The notes under the pieces: model-generated
Database searches by the model: none
What the model saw: the letters and a program-made list of their open reading frames with translations, nothing else
What the model was told of the DNA's origin: nothing
DNA from: Haemonchus contortus
Taxonomy: Eukaryota > Nematoda > Chromadorea > Rhabditida > Trichostrongylidae
Assembly (NCBI GenBank): GCA_000469685.2
Contig: LS997564.1
Coordinates: forward strand, 39,714,448 to 39,778,447
Direction of reading: 5' to 3'
DNA length: 64,000 nucleotides
Translations under genes and position numbers: made by a program
In this document: piece after piece, positions 13,057-23,659 of the stretch
Numbering within the stretch: position 1 is the first letter of the stretch
How the letters are laid out: each line of letters begins with the position of its first letter

Positions 13057-13232
13057 CTGAGGGATGTGCCCCGCACTCGACACCTATTCAGGTGTCGTAG
13101 TCACAATTGAATACGCTCGTGGCCGTGGATGGAAGAGTTGGCTGGGCTAAGTGGATATCGATTTGGGATTGAACTCGCGATGATGCGTATGTTATAGTGC
13201 GCCACTTGCCTCTACACCAATTCTGACAACTG
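13057..13232 (-). mobile_element. tRNA-derived SINE
   Basis: Minus-strand SINE. The right side holds the tRNA-like head (GTGGCGCACTATAAC... region, inverse of TTATAGTGCGCCACTTGCC) and a B-box-like GAGTTCAATCCC. The left side is the shared 3' end (GAGTGCGGGGCAC). It lies about 200 bp upstream of the gene at 13440. Confidence 0.7.
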
Positions 13233-13429
13233 ACTGTTCATTTTTCTTTGCTATCTGTCTATATGCCTGCTGTAGCGGAAGCGTAAATCCAAGGAATTCA
13301 CAGAATCTACAACTACTTCCTCAGACCAATTTTCACACAAAAATAGCGGGCTTTCACTGTTATTTGGCTTTTTCCTTCAGCACAAATCGATACCCATTTT
13401 AGACATGTGGCTCGTTCCTCAAATGTTTT

Positions 13430-13439
13430 CTTTTTCAGG
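13430..13439 (+). promoter_or_regulatory. Splice acceptor at the start codon (candidate trans-splice site)
   Basis: CTTTTTCAG ends at 13438, one base before the ATG at 13440. In nematodes an acceptor right next to the ATG is often a spliced-leader site. A cis-intron in the 5' UTR would look the same. Confidence 0.5.
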
Positions 13440-14080
13440 ATGACGGACTCTAACAGCGGCGCAACAGCTAATGGTCAAACAGATCGAGCAGAGGAAACGA
13501 CCGACAAGGTAGTCGGACCAGAAGGAGAGAGCAGTAAACCGCCATCCAGTCCACGACTACCAAGAAGTGTATCTGCTAGTCCAGAACCGAGAAGGAAAAC
13601 ATCGTCGAGAAGAACTTCGATAAGTTCCCGATCTGGCACACCACAACCGTTGAGGAGGATGTCTGTAATGGGATCAACAAATGATGTTTTCAACGTTACT
13701 CATAAAGTTTCCCAAGTAGGCCCACCACAACCATTGAGGAAGATGTCTGTAGTGGGAGCGACATATGATATTACTGGTAATACTCATACAGTTTCACAGC
13801 AAAGAAAACGGAGCACAGCATCGAACGGCACATCGTCACCGACAAAAGCTGAGCCACCAGATACGATCCCACCAAAAGCCTCACCGAGAAGCAGTCAATC
13901 GTCTACCGGTTTACCTGCAGCACTCCATTTATCAAAAGTCGAGTCACAAACGACATCTTCACCAAGGGCAACACCAAGAACAAGTAATTCCTCTTCTTCT
14001 TCACCGCCGGCAGATTCACCAAATAGGGCCGGAAAGTATACATCGATCGACCTCGAAAATGATTTGCCGGAGATCTACAG
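13440..14080 (+). CDS. Anchored Ser-rich protein, exon 1
   Basis: It opens MTDSNSGATANGQTDR and ends DLPEIY plus two bases of a Ser codon, before GTAATA. It contains both copies of the PQPLR(R/K)MSV repeat. Confidence 0.7.
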
Positions 14081-15522
14081 GTAATAATTTCTGATATCAT
14101 GCTCTTTCAGTCAGTATCAAAGTGGAGCCGGTATGCCCAAGAACCGATCAGGCCCTGGGAATAAAATACCAGCTAGAAAGGAATATCCAGTCGGACCTGG
14201 AAGGGTTCAAGTATGGGCATAATAGCGGGGATGCTGATTGTTAGGCCACGGCAACCAACCCCTGCTGGATCGCTTAATTGATACCAGCCCGGTACGGGAG
14301 GGTAGAGGCACCTACTTGTGAATCGGTCAGCCTCCCCAAGTCACTGTGTATCTCGCATTCGAAGAGTTTTCTCCATTCTTTCTTCGTCAATGAAGTATTG
14401 ACTAACTAGTCGGACAGACAGTTAGATCCACACTGCCCGACTGCATCAACAAAGCAACTCATCAGAGCAGGGTAGCAAGTAATTACGACGAGAAACTAAA
14501 GTGGGGTGAGGGTAGGGGAGGGGGAGGGGGTGGGGATCGGTTTTCAGCGTTCTTGGTGGTCATTCGACTCATTGCCAGTAGCATAGCTTGGAATCCCTAG
14601 TTCTAGAGTATTGATTACCACAAGCTACCCAAGTGAAGTGGTAAGTAGGTAAACCTGTACCATGCCGCTTGATAGGAGCTTCTTTACCTGACTGTACGTA
14701 CTAACGAGTAGGTGAGAGAAACCACCTCTCGAGAAAGCGGTTCATACGAAAAAAAAAACAAACAGGAAAATGATGTTTGTACAATCGGTTTTCCCAGCAC
14801 GTCTTCTAGTCGGTGTTCTTTTAGATTTTAGTTGATTTTGGAATTTAATCTGGCGATAGTAAACCCAGAAGTGTATTACAGGACGCAGCTGAATCCGGAT
14901 CTTGAGGATCCTGATATGAGCGAGTTCTTCTCACGACCACCTCCGTTCTTTAAAAACGCTCCACCAGTTTATTACAGTCGAAAAGGTATATTAGAAGTTC
15001 TATCCATTTTCTGACAGTTATTGCTCCTGACAAACTTACAAATACGGTGATTTTCGGCTGAACGACAGAACAGCAAGTGCAGATAATACTGCTTCATTAC
15101 TGATCACAAAAGACATATCCAACCTTCATCACCATCCCTTCGGGGTTGGCCAAGTGACAACTACTTCGTCTGAAAGTTCTATAGCACTGAATTGTACATA
15201 GCTTAGCTCTCCTCAATCATTCAAACAATCGCATCCAAAGCTACTGCGGTCCTGAGTAGGGAGGGGATCCGTAGGCCCATCACAGGATGATATTGATTAG
15301 CACCAAATTCATCTATCTTTTTGAATCTGCAGATATAGAACGTCTTTTTCAGCATCACCGTCATCCACCATTCAATCACACGGGCGGAAACCAGGAAAGT
15401 TTCGTTTTCCTGACAAGGAGACGAGAATGAGGATCTGTCTGGGATTATTTGTATTCGTCTTCTTCATCATTCCAATCATGATGATTTTTTTGTTTCGTGT
15501 GATTCCTGCTTTCACAGAATAA
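13440..15522 (+). CDS. Ser/Pro-rich protein with a C-terminal membrane anchor (4 exons)
   Basis: Exons 13440-14080, 14111-14210, 14832-14985 and 15353-15522 join in phase to give about 354 codons. The first two-thirds is rich in Ser, Pro, Arg and Thr and looks disordered. It holds a duplicated unit, TPQPLRRMSVMG and PPQPLRKMSVVG, each followed by a NxTHxVSQ-type stretch; RRMS and RKMS fit basophilic-kinase sites. A middle segment is Pro/Tyr-rich (SEFFSRPPPFFKNAPPVYYS). The last exon carries a strong hydrophobic span, ICLGLFVFVFFIIPIMMIFL, only about 10 residues before the stop, so the protein may be tail-anchored with its bulk in the cytosol. I recognise no family. The first intron is only 30 nt; an acceptor at 14122 would make it 42 nt and drop 4 residues in frame. 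AATAAA follows at 15868. Confidence 0.6.
14111..14210 (+). CDS. Anchored Ser-rich protein, exon 2
   Basis: The acceptor is CTCTTTCAG and the donor GTATGG. It reads QYQSGAGMPKNRSGPGNKIP in the same Pro/Gly/Lys-rich style as exon 1. The preceding intron is unusually short (30 nt), so the start may be 14123. Confidence 0.5.
14832..14985 (+). CDS. Anchored Ser-rich protein, exon 3
   Basis: Acceptor ATTTTAG, donor GTATAT, ending in phase 1. It reads VNPEVYYRTQLNPDLEDPDM and then a Pro/Phe/Tyr-rich run. Confidence 0.6.
15353..15522 (+). CDS. Anchored Ser-rich protein, exon 4 with membrane span and stop
   Basis: The acceptor CTTTTTCAG joins in phase (G|CATCACC). A basic stretch (GRKPGKFRFPDKETRMR) leads straight into the hydrophobic span, then RVIPAFTE and TAA at 15520-15522. 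Confidence 0.6.
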
Positions 15523-15867
15523 TTCAGTCCATAAGTGTAAATCTATCAGCGGCAATTGTACCGTATCTTCCTTATTATATTTATCGGGACTGTTATGATT
15601 CGGTAATGGCAAAACTCCAGAATTATGCTTTGCTCTGATTTTTAAACTTCCACTTCTTTGTATCGGCATAGGTGAAGATAGAGTTTCCATAGACAAACAA
15701 GTTACCCAACATTGATGTGTAAAGATGCTGGAGATGATGAGAGAAATGATAAGTCGAAGTATGGATACAGTTAGCGGGCTCTGTGGGTTTATACTTAGCG
15801 TGACCTGGTTTCATACCTGTAAAAGAATAAGCCTAGAGGGGGAAGGGTCCCTGGGAGGAATTCACAG

Positions 15868-15873
15868 AATAAA
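15868..15873 (+). terminator. Candidate polyadenylation signal AATAAA
   Basis: AATAAA lies about 346 nt after the stop codon of the preceding gene. It is the first canonical signal I see downstream. Confidence 0.35.
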
Positions 15874-17004
15874 AAGGCGGGAAACGTCACTGTCGGCTTG
15901 GTGAGCCGGTCTTTGGCTGGTAATCAATCGATATCCATAATTGCTGCATCGCCTTGTCCGCTAATTCGCTAACTATGATCACGATTTGAGATTTTTACGG
16001 GCGCGGGCTGCAATCCATGCCGAGCGCATGCAAATATTCGGATGGGTAATTGTAAAAAGTTTTAAGGTTTATGAAAAATATTTTGTGCCTGTTAAACCTA
16101 CCTTATTTCTTTTCTCGTCTGTATAACTGCATAGTCTCAAGGTCGCCAGGGGTTTTGGGTGTTTTAGGAGTCACTTGGTTCTTATGTAAATGTTATATAC
16201 AAAGAAAAAGTAACTGTCTATAATCGCTTTGAGCTCAGTATCTTAATGTTGCCTTGATTTAGGGTGGTGAGCGGTTCAAACAATTAACAATCAGATAAAT
16301 GGTAAATAACAATACAATCAAATGAACGAATGTTTTTATCTGAACAGCTTCTTAAGAAGGTGGTACAATTGTGTCGCAGTAGCTGGAATTACACTCTGAG
16401 GACTGACTCTTCTCAAAAAGACAAATTCTACATGTTCAGGAGATTATTTATGTATATCAATCTGAACATTATTGAACAATAACTAATAAATCTTTACTGT
16501 TATTCGCTTTACCTAATCTATGCCTTGTGTAATTTTCAGGGACTCGTAGGGACCTCCACAAAAATCTGAGAGCCACAGTTCACTTGAAAATGCTTCCTGT
16601 GATTTCTCCCTTATTTGATCCTGTGATCCCACAGGGTAGCCTAGGGGAAGGTAAGTTGCGGTTCACGCGTGGAGATGTTAATGTTATTTCGCGTGAAGGG
16701 CGGGGCCTGTGCGCCGCGGTGCCGTGGACGAGACGCACCATAACATCATGCATTCCATATAGGAAAAACCAGAAGGCAAGTCTTAAAGGGTATCCATGCG
16801 CCGTATTCACTGAGGCTACTCTCATGAGCATGATTTCATAGTAAAAGTCGCGATTCCCAACACAGTAGTTATGCAAACTTGCAAGTAAAGCCAATTGCGA
16901 TATAAGAATGCACGGCCCCATTCTAGCTCTCCTCGGAGAAATGTATAGTCAAGAACCAAATATAGACGTTGGTTTTTTCTGGTTGAACTTGGACGAGGTT
17001 AATA
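15874..17004. other. No gene recognised
   Basis: AT-rich spacer. A GC-rich patch at 16630-16760 contains short frames on both strands without splice context. Confidence 0.35.
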
Positions 17005-18286
17005 TTGGGTTGTCCGAAAAGTTTCCGCCGATTTTTGACACCCCACACTTATCAACCGTTGTACACGATATCAAGGATCCAACCTAATAAATTTGTATGT
17101 TTTCTGGAAGAGTAGATCCTCCTCTATATTCCTGTTAAGATTCTGTCAAAATTTGTCGAAGTCTTTCTGTACAGGACTCGTATGAAAATGGAGAACCACT
17201 GCGCGCATTTTCGACATCTGGAGTATTTCTTCTGCCGCAGGGCCTAGAATGCGTCTCAAGCAGCATAAAAGATATATGACGTTTGAGTGGACCATGCCCT
17301 AGAGGAACGTACAGTGCATGACTAGTTTGCGAATTCCAAACAGAGTGAATTTGCCTTCGAAGACCGGCAACCCTCAGGGAGACTATCATCAGTTTAAACG
17401 ACCAACTCAAAATTCCGACCGAAGCGAATCGATACATCACTGCACGTGGAGTAGGACAAGGGCTTAGTGTTTCGAAATTAACCATCCATGGTCCTTTGCA
17501 AACGCTTGGTTTTGCAAAGCGCCTTGATGTTCAGATATCTTGCGAAAGGAGCGAGCGCAATGCGATGGACCGCGCCTCCATGTGCGATTTGTTGCTCAAG
17601 CGAAATAAAAATGAGCCGTTTCTGAAACGCATGAGTACGAGGGACGAAAATCAGATTGTGCACAGCAATGAGGAGCGGAAACGATCGTGTAGCCCCCTAG
17701 TGAGCCGTCACAAACCGCTGCAAAAGTCAAAATCCAGGTGCGGATGACTATGCCGAGTTGCTGATGGGATTTCAGGGAAATCACTTACCATGAACTGTTG
17801 TCGCACAATCAAAAGATGGCTTAGGAAAGATACTATAGTTAGCTGGAAAATATGGAGGCAGCGGTAGACCAAAGCGACCCGAAGTGACCAATTGTGAGGG
17901 CGTAACCTTCCAAGAGGGTGCCTCCAGACCACATGTATTTTTGGCCACTCGTCAAGAGTTGCTAAAGCTCGGGTGGGATGTCTTACCACACCCTTCATAT
18001 AGTCCAGACATAGCACCACCAGAATACCACTTGTTTGGGTTTCTGCAAGATTCCTTGAATGGAAAATCGTTCAATTCGCTGGAAGACTTCAAAAAGCAGC
18101 TGAGTGGGTTTTTCGATTTTAAGTCTGGAACCTTCTATGGAAGAGGGGAACTGGGACCTACAGGGGGATGGCGAATCCTTACTGAACAGAATGAAGGACA
18201 TATTGGTAAATCAATGGATTTCTTGTTCTGGGAATTTTCATTCAAAGATGGATCAAAAATCGGCGGAAACTTTTCGGACAACCCAA
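17005..18286 (+). mobile_element. Complete mariner element (dead), TA target duplication
   Basis: It is 1,282 bp, bounded by TTGGGTTGTCCGAAAAGTTT and its inverse, with TA on both sides (17003-17004, 18287-18288). Length and ends are those of an intact mariner. Confidence 0.9.
17496..18115 (+). pseudogene. Mariner transposase, frameshifted and catalytically dead
   Basis: The plus strand reads a recognisable mariner transposase in broken frames. LLLKRNKNEPFLKRMSTRDE matches the region of the first catalytic Asp (family TGDEKW). EGASRPH stands where the family has HDNARPH, so the second Asp is lost. [13 protein letters not shown] then PPEYHLF shows the third position (family SDYHLF) changed to Glu. 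The ORFs at 17496-17747 and 17884 onward are in different frames. It cannot encode an active enzyme. Confidence 0.85.
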
Positions 18287-18669
18287 TAAAAATGAGTGGT
18301 CCACCCAGCCGGCAAAGAAGGCGACTGTACAATCGCAGGAGTGGTTACAAGATCTCATATTGCAGCCGTGGAGAGGTGTACATCGGCTAGACACCAAGAC
18401 TGTTATGCATACACATCAAGGAGCACTTAGAGGGCAAGATCAGGTCACGCATGCCATCTGCCCCAAGCGCCCGCAGGGTGAAAACACATTACAAGTCGAT
18501 TTCGAGGTCATCGCCGAAGTCTTGGCGTGAGGATCGCCAAATAGAGAGAGCGACATATGTAAAGGTTAGTATACAAGAGAAGACAAAAAAACCAAAAATT
18601 GTTTCGTTTCGCCTCTTAAACATACGAACCAATGTAAGTCATCACTCGGGGCTCTTCAGTGATTAGGTG
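18287..18669. other. No gene recognised
   Basis: A short stretch between the mariner and the AT-rich island; no supported feature. Confidence 0.3.
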
Positions 18670-18853
18670 ATAGCTACTAAAATAGTGTTGATATAATTGT
18701 TTATCATTGCAATATTCTTGTGCCGTCCGAGGTTGTTAGGTGGAGCAATTTATTAGGTAACGGACTAAGGTTTCGAAGTTTTCGTCCTTTTCAGAGGCCA
18801 AGGTTCCACTCGCTGGAGCGGATATAAAATCCGCTGTCACCACAGTAGAATAG

Positions 18854-18915
18854 CAACACTACTGATATACTTCTGTCAGTAGCGAAGTACTGACAGAAGT
18901 ATATCAGTAGTGTTG
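18854..18915. repeat. Perfect inverted repeat, 28-bp stem, 6-nt loop
   Basis: The arm from 18854 (CAACACTACTGATATACTTC...) is perfectly complementary to the arm ending at 18915; the loop is 18882-18887. A transcript would form an uninterrupted 28-bp hairpin, close to a small-RNA precursor in size, though perfect pairing also fits a transposon end or a recent palindrome. Confidence 0.9.
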
Positions 18916-19264
18916 ATATAGATGTCACAATATAACGAAAGGGAGATATCAGTCAGTAACCAATACGTGAATAATAATAAGTAACAAAATTTACGTTGGA
19001 GAAAAAAATCGAGGAGACTGAACATATAGGTAAATGTTGAGTCTAAATAAGATATCTTACCAACAAAAACCGTCTTAAAGGGCTATCTATAGAAGTGAAT
19101 TGTGTCATAATAATTTGACCGGAGCATTAATTTAGATTAGAGTTAGTTAGAGTTAATTAATAGTAATTATCAGTGAAGAGGCAACCATTAATCATGTGGC
19201 ATCATTAACTAATAACCAAAGAATTTTTTAATTTTATTTTTAAACAGTATAGACAGGCAGATGA

Positions 19265-19772
19265 TTATTTAAGTCTAGTGTTAACGAACTTTTCAACCTC
19301 TTTGACGTTGTTAATTATTCTAAATTTATAACCAACATAATTATTTCTATATAGACATTTGACAATACTGATAGCAATGAACTCTTTGCTGTATCCATTG
19401 AAATTGAGTATAACAATCATATCCTTCAACATATTATTGAATGTCACTAAATTATTGAATGTAACATTAGTCACTTTTATTATATAGGGAAATAATTATT
19501 CCATTCTTCTTTATGGTTATACTTAAATCCAAGGAAATACCGTTATTTTTATCGGTGTTCGTTTTTTTGAATTCAAATTTTCCCTCATAAACTTCTCTAA
19601 GTTGATTTTCTTTTTCTTCTTCTTTCTGATTATGCACCGCTAACAAGTGTCCATATTTTGAAGGGATAAATAACTTTTTAGAATTAAACTCACAAGTTGC
19701 GCTATAGATGAATTCCATGACAGCGAGTGTAAGGTCTGCCGACAGCGGAGTAAAGTTTCCCTTTTGTGGCAA
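19265..19772 (-). pseudogene. Reverse-transcriptase-like relic, frameshifted, active site lost
   Basis: Two overlapping minus-strand frames (19467-19772, then 19265-19474) read as one broken product. In order I see PQKGNFTPLSADLTLAVMEF, resembling the PQG.N.SPL.ADL.L step of reverse transcriptases. KYGHLLAV stands where RYIDDLLA-type catalytic residues should be. FEFKKTNTDKNNGISLDLSI then ISLYNKSD resembles the .N.D......LDL....G....LYDK block of one retroelement group, and RNNYVGYKFR follows. The frame slips just after LYNKSD. Order and spacing argue for homology, but the match is from memory of motifs only and the exact family is not fixed. Confidence 0.45.
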
Positions 19773-20400
19773 CCTTTAACTATGTTTATACAATCTTCAA
19801 TTAAAAACGCAGTAACTGTTGTCCAATAAATAAGTACATTGAATTCTATTTTTCATACATTGTGCAAATATTTTTGACACTTTTGCCGTCTGAGTAGGAA
19901 ACGTTGAAACCATTAGTAGCTATCATATCCCTATTATCGTACGCAGACATATTCGAACCAGATTTCGAATGTTCTTCATGATGAGGCCATGTTCTAGATC
20001 AGTGAACATATCTGTAAAGTCTGCTGTATAAGTCTTTAAGCCAGGCTAGTGCATTTTCTTGATTCTTCACTAGTCTTAATATTACCAGTAGACTAGTAAT
20101 TCTTTATGTATTTTTTTAATTCATGCTATATTTGTATATTTCATAGAATGTGTTTTGATAATAGTGAGAATATTGGACATCGCTTTGACTATTGTTTTCG
20201 TACACTTTCTCCAGCACTAGTAAAATATCAGAACTTTATAGGATCCTTATATAATTATGGTAAAGCGTAAACGATTGGAATTGAAGCTTTATATGATATT
20301 TTGGGTTTATTTCATACATAAAAAACACTTCATGTTTCGAGATTAAGTCACATTCATTGTTACTTTTTATTTTTTTAGGTGTTATTAGTAATGTCGTGTA

Positions 20401-21614
20401 AACACACGCAAACCCTCGAGGCATTTGGATCCAGGTCATTGGGCCAAAATCGAAAATCGAGGGAAGAATGCCTCCCAATCACGTGGGAGTTGAGGCCATA
20501 TGTAAGGTTGGCCTTTTACTAGTGAGCCTGGATCACATCCAGTCTGAAGCGCTTACTGGACCACTGCTGACTTCTAAGTGGTCGCGAGGATCTGCGGTAA
20601 GCGGCTCAACTTACAAATGCTTGATGACTTTTGATGTCTGGAATTTCCGTAGGGTAGTTGAGGCGTTTGGTCGGGTAGTCATAAATCACTTCTATCTTTT
20701 CAGGCTCTAGAGAAAACGATCTCGCCGAAAGGCAGGCTCTAATAAAGGATTTTCAAAAACCTCGTCCGAGTTCGAGCAGAGAAAACCAATGTTTGCACTA
20801 TTCCGAGGTTTAGAGAAAGCGGTACATGGCGTAAATAGAGATGCATTGCGATTTGGATGAAAGCTGTCGGTATCCTGATGAAGGCTTGCCATGTCAATAG
20901 AAAGTAAAACGTTGTAATTTCATGAAAGTCTAGTTATTTCAATGACGCACACAAGAAAAAGATGATGATGATGACTTAGAATAACTTGGAACAAATATTG
21001 GCTAATGAATAAAAAGACCTATGCCGAAATTCGTTATGTTCGGGATTCGGAATTGTTCATGTGAAGTCGCATGAAAACTACTTTAGTGAATAGTTATATC
21101 ACAAGGATGAGAAGAAACTTTTCCCTCATACTTAGTAGCAGTGGTGATTCTTTCTGCTCCTAGGCCAAGTTGGTCTCCTTTCCTTATTCCAAGTTTTTAT
21201 CACGTATTCAAGCCATTTATTTAAATTAGATGCTCTTAGAGATGCTACTGCTTCTTATCCAATTTGTGGGTGATAACATGAGCGATCACATATCGAACAA
21301 CATTCAGAGGCTGTTTTTTTCGTTCCCTCAGTGGGAAAAAAAATTTCTGTTAATGAAAGCCCTGTAACCAAACAGAAAAGAAAATTCAGTGCGGGCACTG
21401 GGCTCTCACAGTAATCCCCTAATCGATTATGTTTGTTAAAACGGTCCCCCCAGAGAAAATTTCTGAAAAAACTTGCTATCTCAGAGATCCGATTCAACAA
21501 ACCGTATGCATACTAGATGTATTTTTTGACGTTGAATCGATTGCAACTTATCCCAGGTCTCTATCTTGCCTAGAAACCGAGATATGACCGATTATATATG
21601 TTAAATTATATCGC
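20401..21614. other. No gene recognised
   Basis: Non-coding in appearance. Frames at 20468-20710 and 20707-20892 have no splice support. Confidence 0.35.
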
Positions 21615-22429
21615 AAGGTTTTCCAATTCATCTGGTTTTCGATTTGTATCTATGACAACATCGTTCAGCCAGGTACTCCAATTTTTTCGCCTGTCTGAGT
21701 GTGAGGAAATCCAGATGATTGACCACAGGGTCCATTTCTCTAAGAGAAAGCCAATGTGGAGTAACTGTAGCTGTATAGCTGTCTCCCAAGAATTCTGCAT
21801 GTGCTACACCAGAAGTTGCCGAGAGTATTGAAGACAAGTGATCGATCTCTGATTGACGACACACCGTGAGCCAATCTGGACTTGATTCAGAAGCTACAGC
21901 CGGAAATTCTGATTCTGCAGGAGCAAATGATGAATTTCGATTAGAAGTCGACTTTGTAAGCACCTACGTGGCAAATCCTCAGACAACTGATACCTCACTT
22001 CCAGTTTCTGGAAAGGTTCATTTCAGTTTTATGCTCGATGGACCCTAACCAGAAAGGTCTGTGCTCCGTTTTCCAGCTAACGTTCCTGCCTACTCATTAG
22101 GCTGACAGTGAGTCCATCACGTGGCTATGTAAGAGACTTTTAAGTCTGCCCGACGTATCAATTCGGTCTGATCGGTCCAATAAAGGAATCCGTGGACACG
22201 ACATTGACTGCTTTGTATTTTCGTGCAACGAGCTCACTAATGGCGAAAATGGTAAACACCGTGTCCGATTCAGCGATACACGTACGTTTCTGTTTATACG
22301 AAATAGGAACGAAACGTTGTTTTGATATCAAGTTTATCACGATTCACTCCGTAGGCGCCTCTTAAGGCAGTGCTTACGAAATTCCGTGCTCGGCAGTCTG
22401 TTGGTGGAAAAAATTCCAAATAACCCTCA

Positions 22430-23640
22430 CTAAAAGTCCTCGACCTAAGGATTGTTCATCTTTCTCATGAAAGTTGAGACATGAGACAATGACTGGGCGT
22501 TACAACTGGAGTTCTTTGTCTTATTCACCACTCTCTCGATATTCTTGAACTAGTCGGTTCGCCCCGTAAGTGCCGGGCTTCCCTCCCTCTTCGGCAAAGT
22601 TGTAGTAATCGGCTAACTCTCCACTCTTTCTTTGAGTCAAAAAATAATTTCCCGTTCACAGGACTAACAGAGCAGTGCAAATGGTATTCAGTATAAGTCG
22701 GTGCTTACGCCTTTAACTGAGAGCCTCAATCTTCTGCTCCCAATGATGATTTAACTGTAAGGTGAAGAAAGCCTTCGGCGATACTCGCAAATGTTTCTAG
22801 TGATGATAACACCACTATCAGATGTTCTAATCGGTGAACCTTTCACTCTACAGAGATATCATTAGTTAAGAATTCCAGATAGCTGGCGGTCGGTTGGGTT
22901 TTGTTGTGAATAATATTGAACAAAGAGGACCCTTCATCAAGTGACAAACCTGGCCGGGTAGCGGTAGTAATCTAATAGCAAGATATGAACAAAATTCTCA
23001 TTTGCTTTTCGCAGTGCGGCAAATGGCTCCCTATTACTGCCCTTGCCACTCACTTCTGCCATTCTTCTCTACCATCCCGTCTTATCTAATAAAACATACT
23101 GAACAGGCAAAGTAGCATCGTAAATACCGGAGGCGTTATGCTCTTAGGCCCCTTATCTTTTCTTATCACTTGCTATCAGCTCCCGTCGATACCTACGATC
23201 CCGTCATATCACAAATGACCTATTAAAAGGTCGTGGTCTCATTGTTAATACGAAAAGCTGTAATCCTATCAAATTCGAACTGTTTAGGTTCACGGGAACA
23301 GCAGCTATGAATTTCCGCTCGAACATTTACTTTGCGCAAACCCCGCCCCTTGTAGGCTGAGCCTGGTCCTGCTACCTGCCATGGGTGTTCCTATCCTACC
23401 TATGTACTCCTACCAAATTTCAATGCTCCAGGTCCACTGGAAGAGGAGTTATTAATTTGCGGTCGAAAACTTCTCTCGTGCACCCCCGCCCCTGTGGGCA
23501 GTCTGGTCCTGGTACCTTCCATGGGTAATCCCACTATCGCACTGTACTCCTACCAAATTTGAACGTTCACGTTGATAGGAGTTATGAGTTTCCAGTCAAA
23601 AACACACCGACACACAGGCACACACACAAACACACCAGCA
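22430..23640. repeat. R-family interspersed repeat, copy a
   Basis: About 1.2 kb with recurrent blocks (GTAGTAATCGGCTAACTCTC, TACCTACGATCCCGTCATAT, a GGGTAGCGGT block) and a CA-rich end. Three other copies lie at 37162-38335, 53210-53761 plus 56218-56900 (split), and 58440-59575. No protein is encoded. Confidence 0.75.
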
Positions 23641-23659
23641 AACCAACAACAACAATACT

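Larger units (their letters stand above)
18670..20400. other. AT-rich island of different composition
   Basis: The base composition is clearly more AT-rich than the flanks. It contains a perfect hairpin and a minus-strand reverse-transcriptase relic, annotated separately. It may be one old inserted element, but I could not find its ends. Confidence 0.5.

Noticed and set aside
21890..21954. Candidate exon EATAGNSDSAGANDEFRLEV with acceptor TTCAG and donor GTAAGC
   Set aside because: The duplicate at about 57792-57857 has an in-frame TGA and a lost donor, and changes are not concentrated at third positions.
22158..22373. A conserved-looking frame in both duplication copies (22166-22372 and 58068-58325), reading VNTVSDS.IHVRFCLY
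   Set aside because: Most differences between the two copies change the amino acid, and copy 1 stops early. There are no splice sites; not treated as coding.
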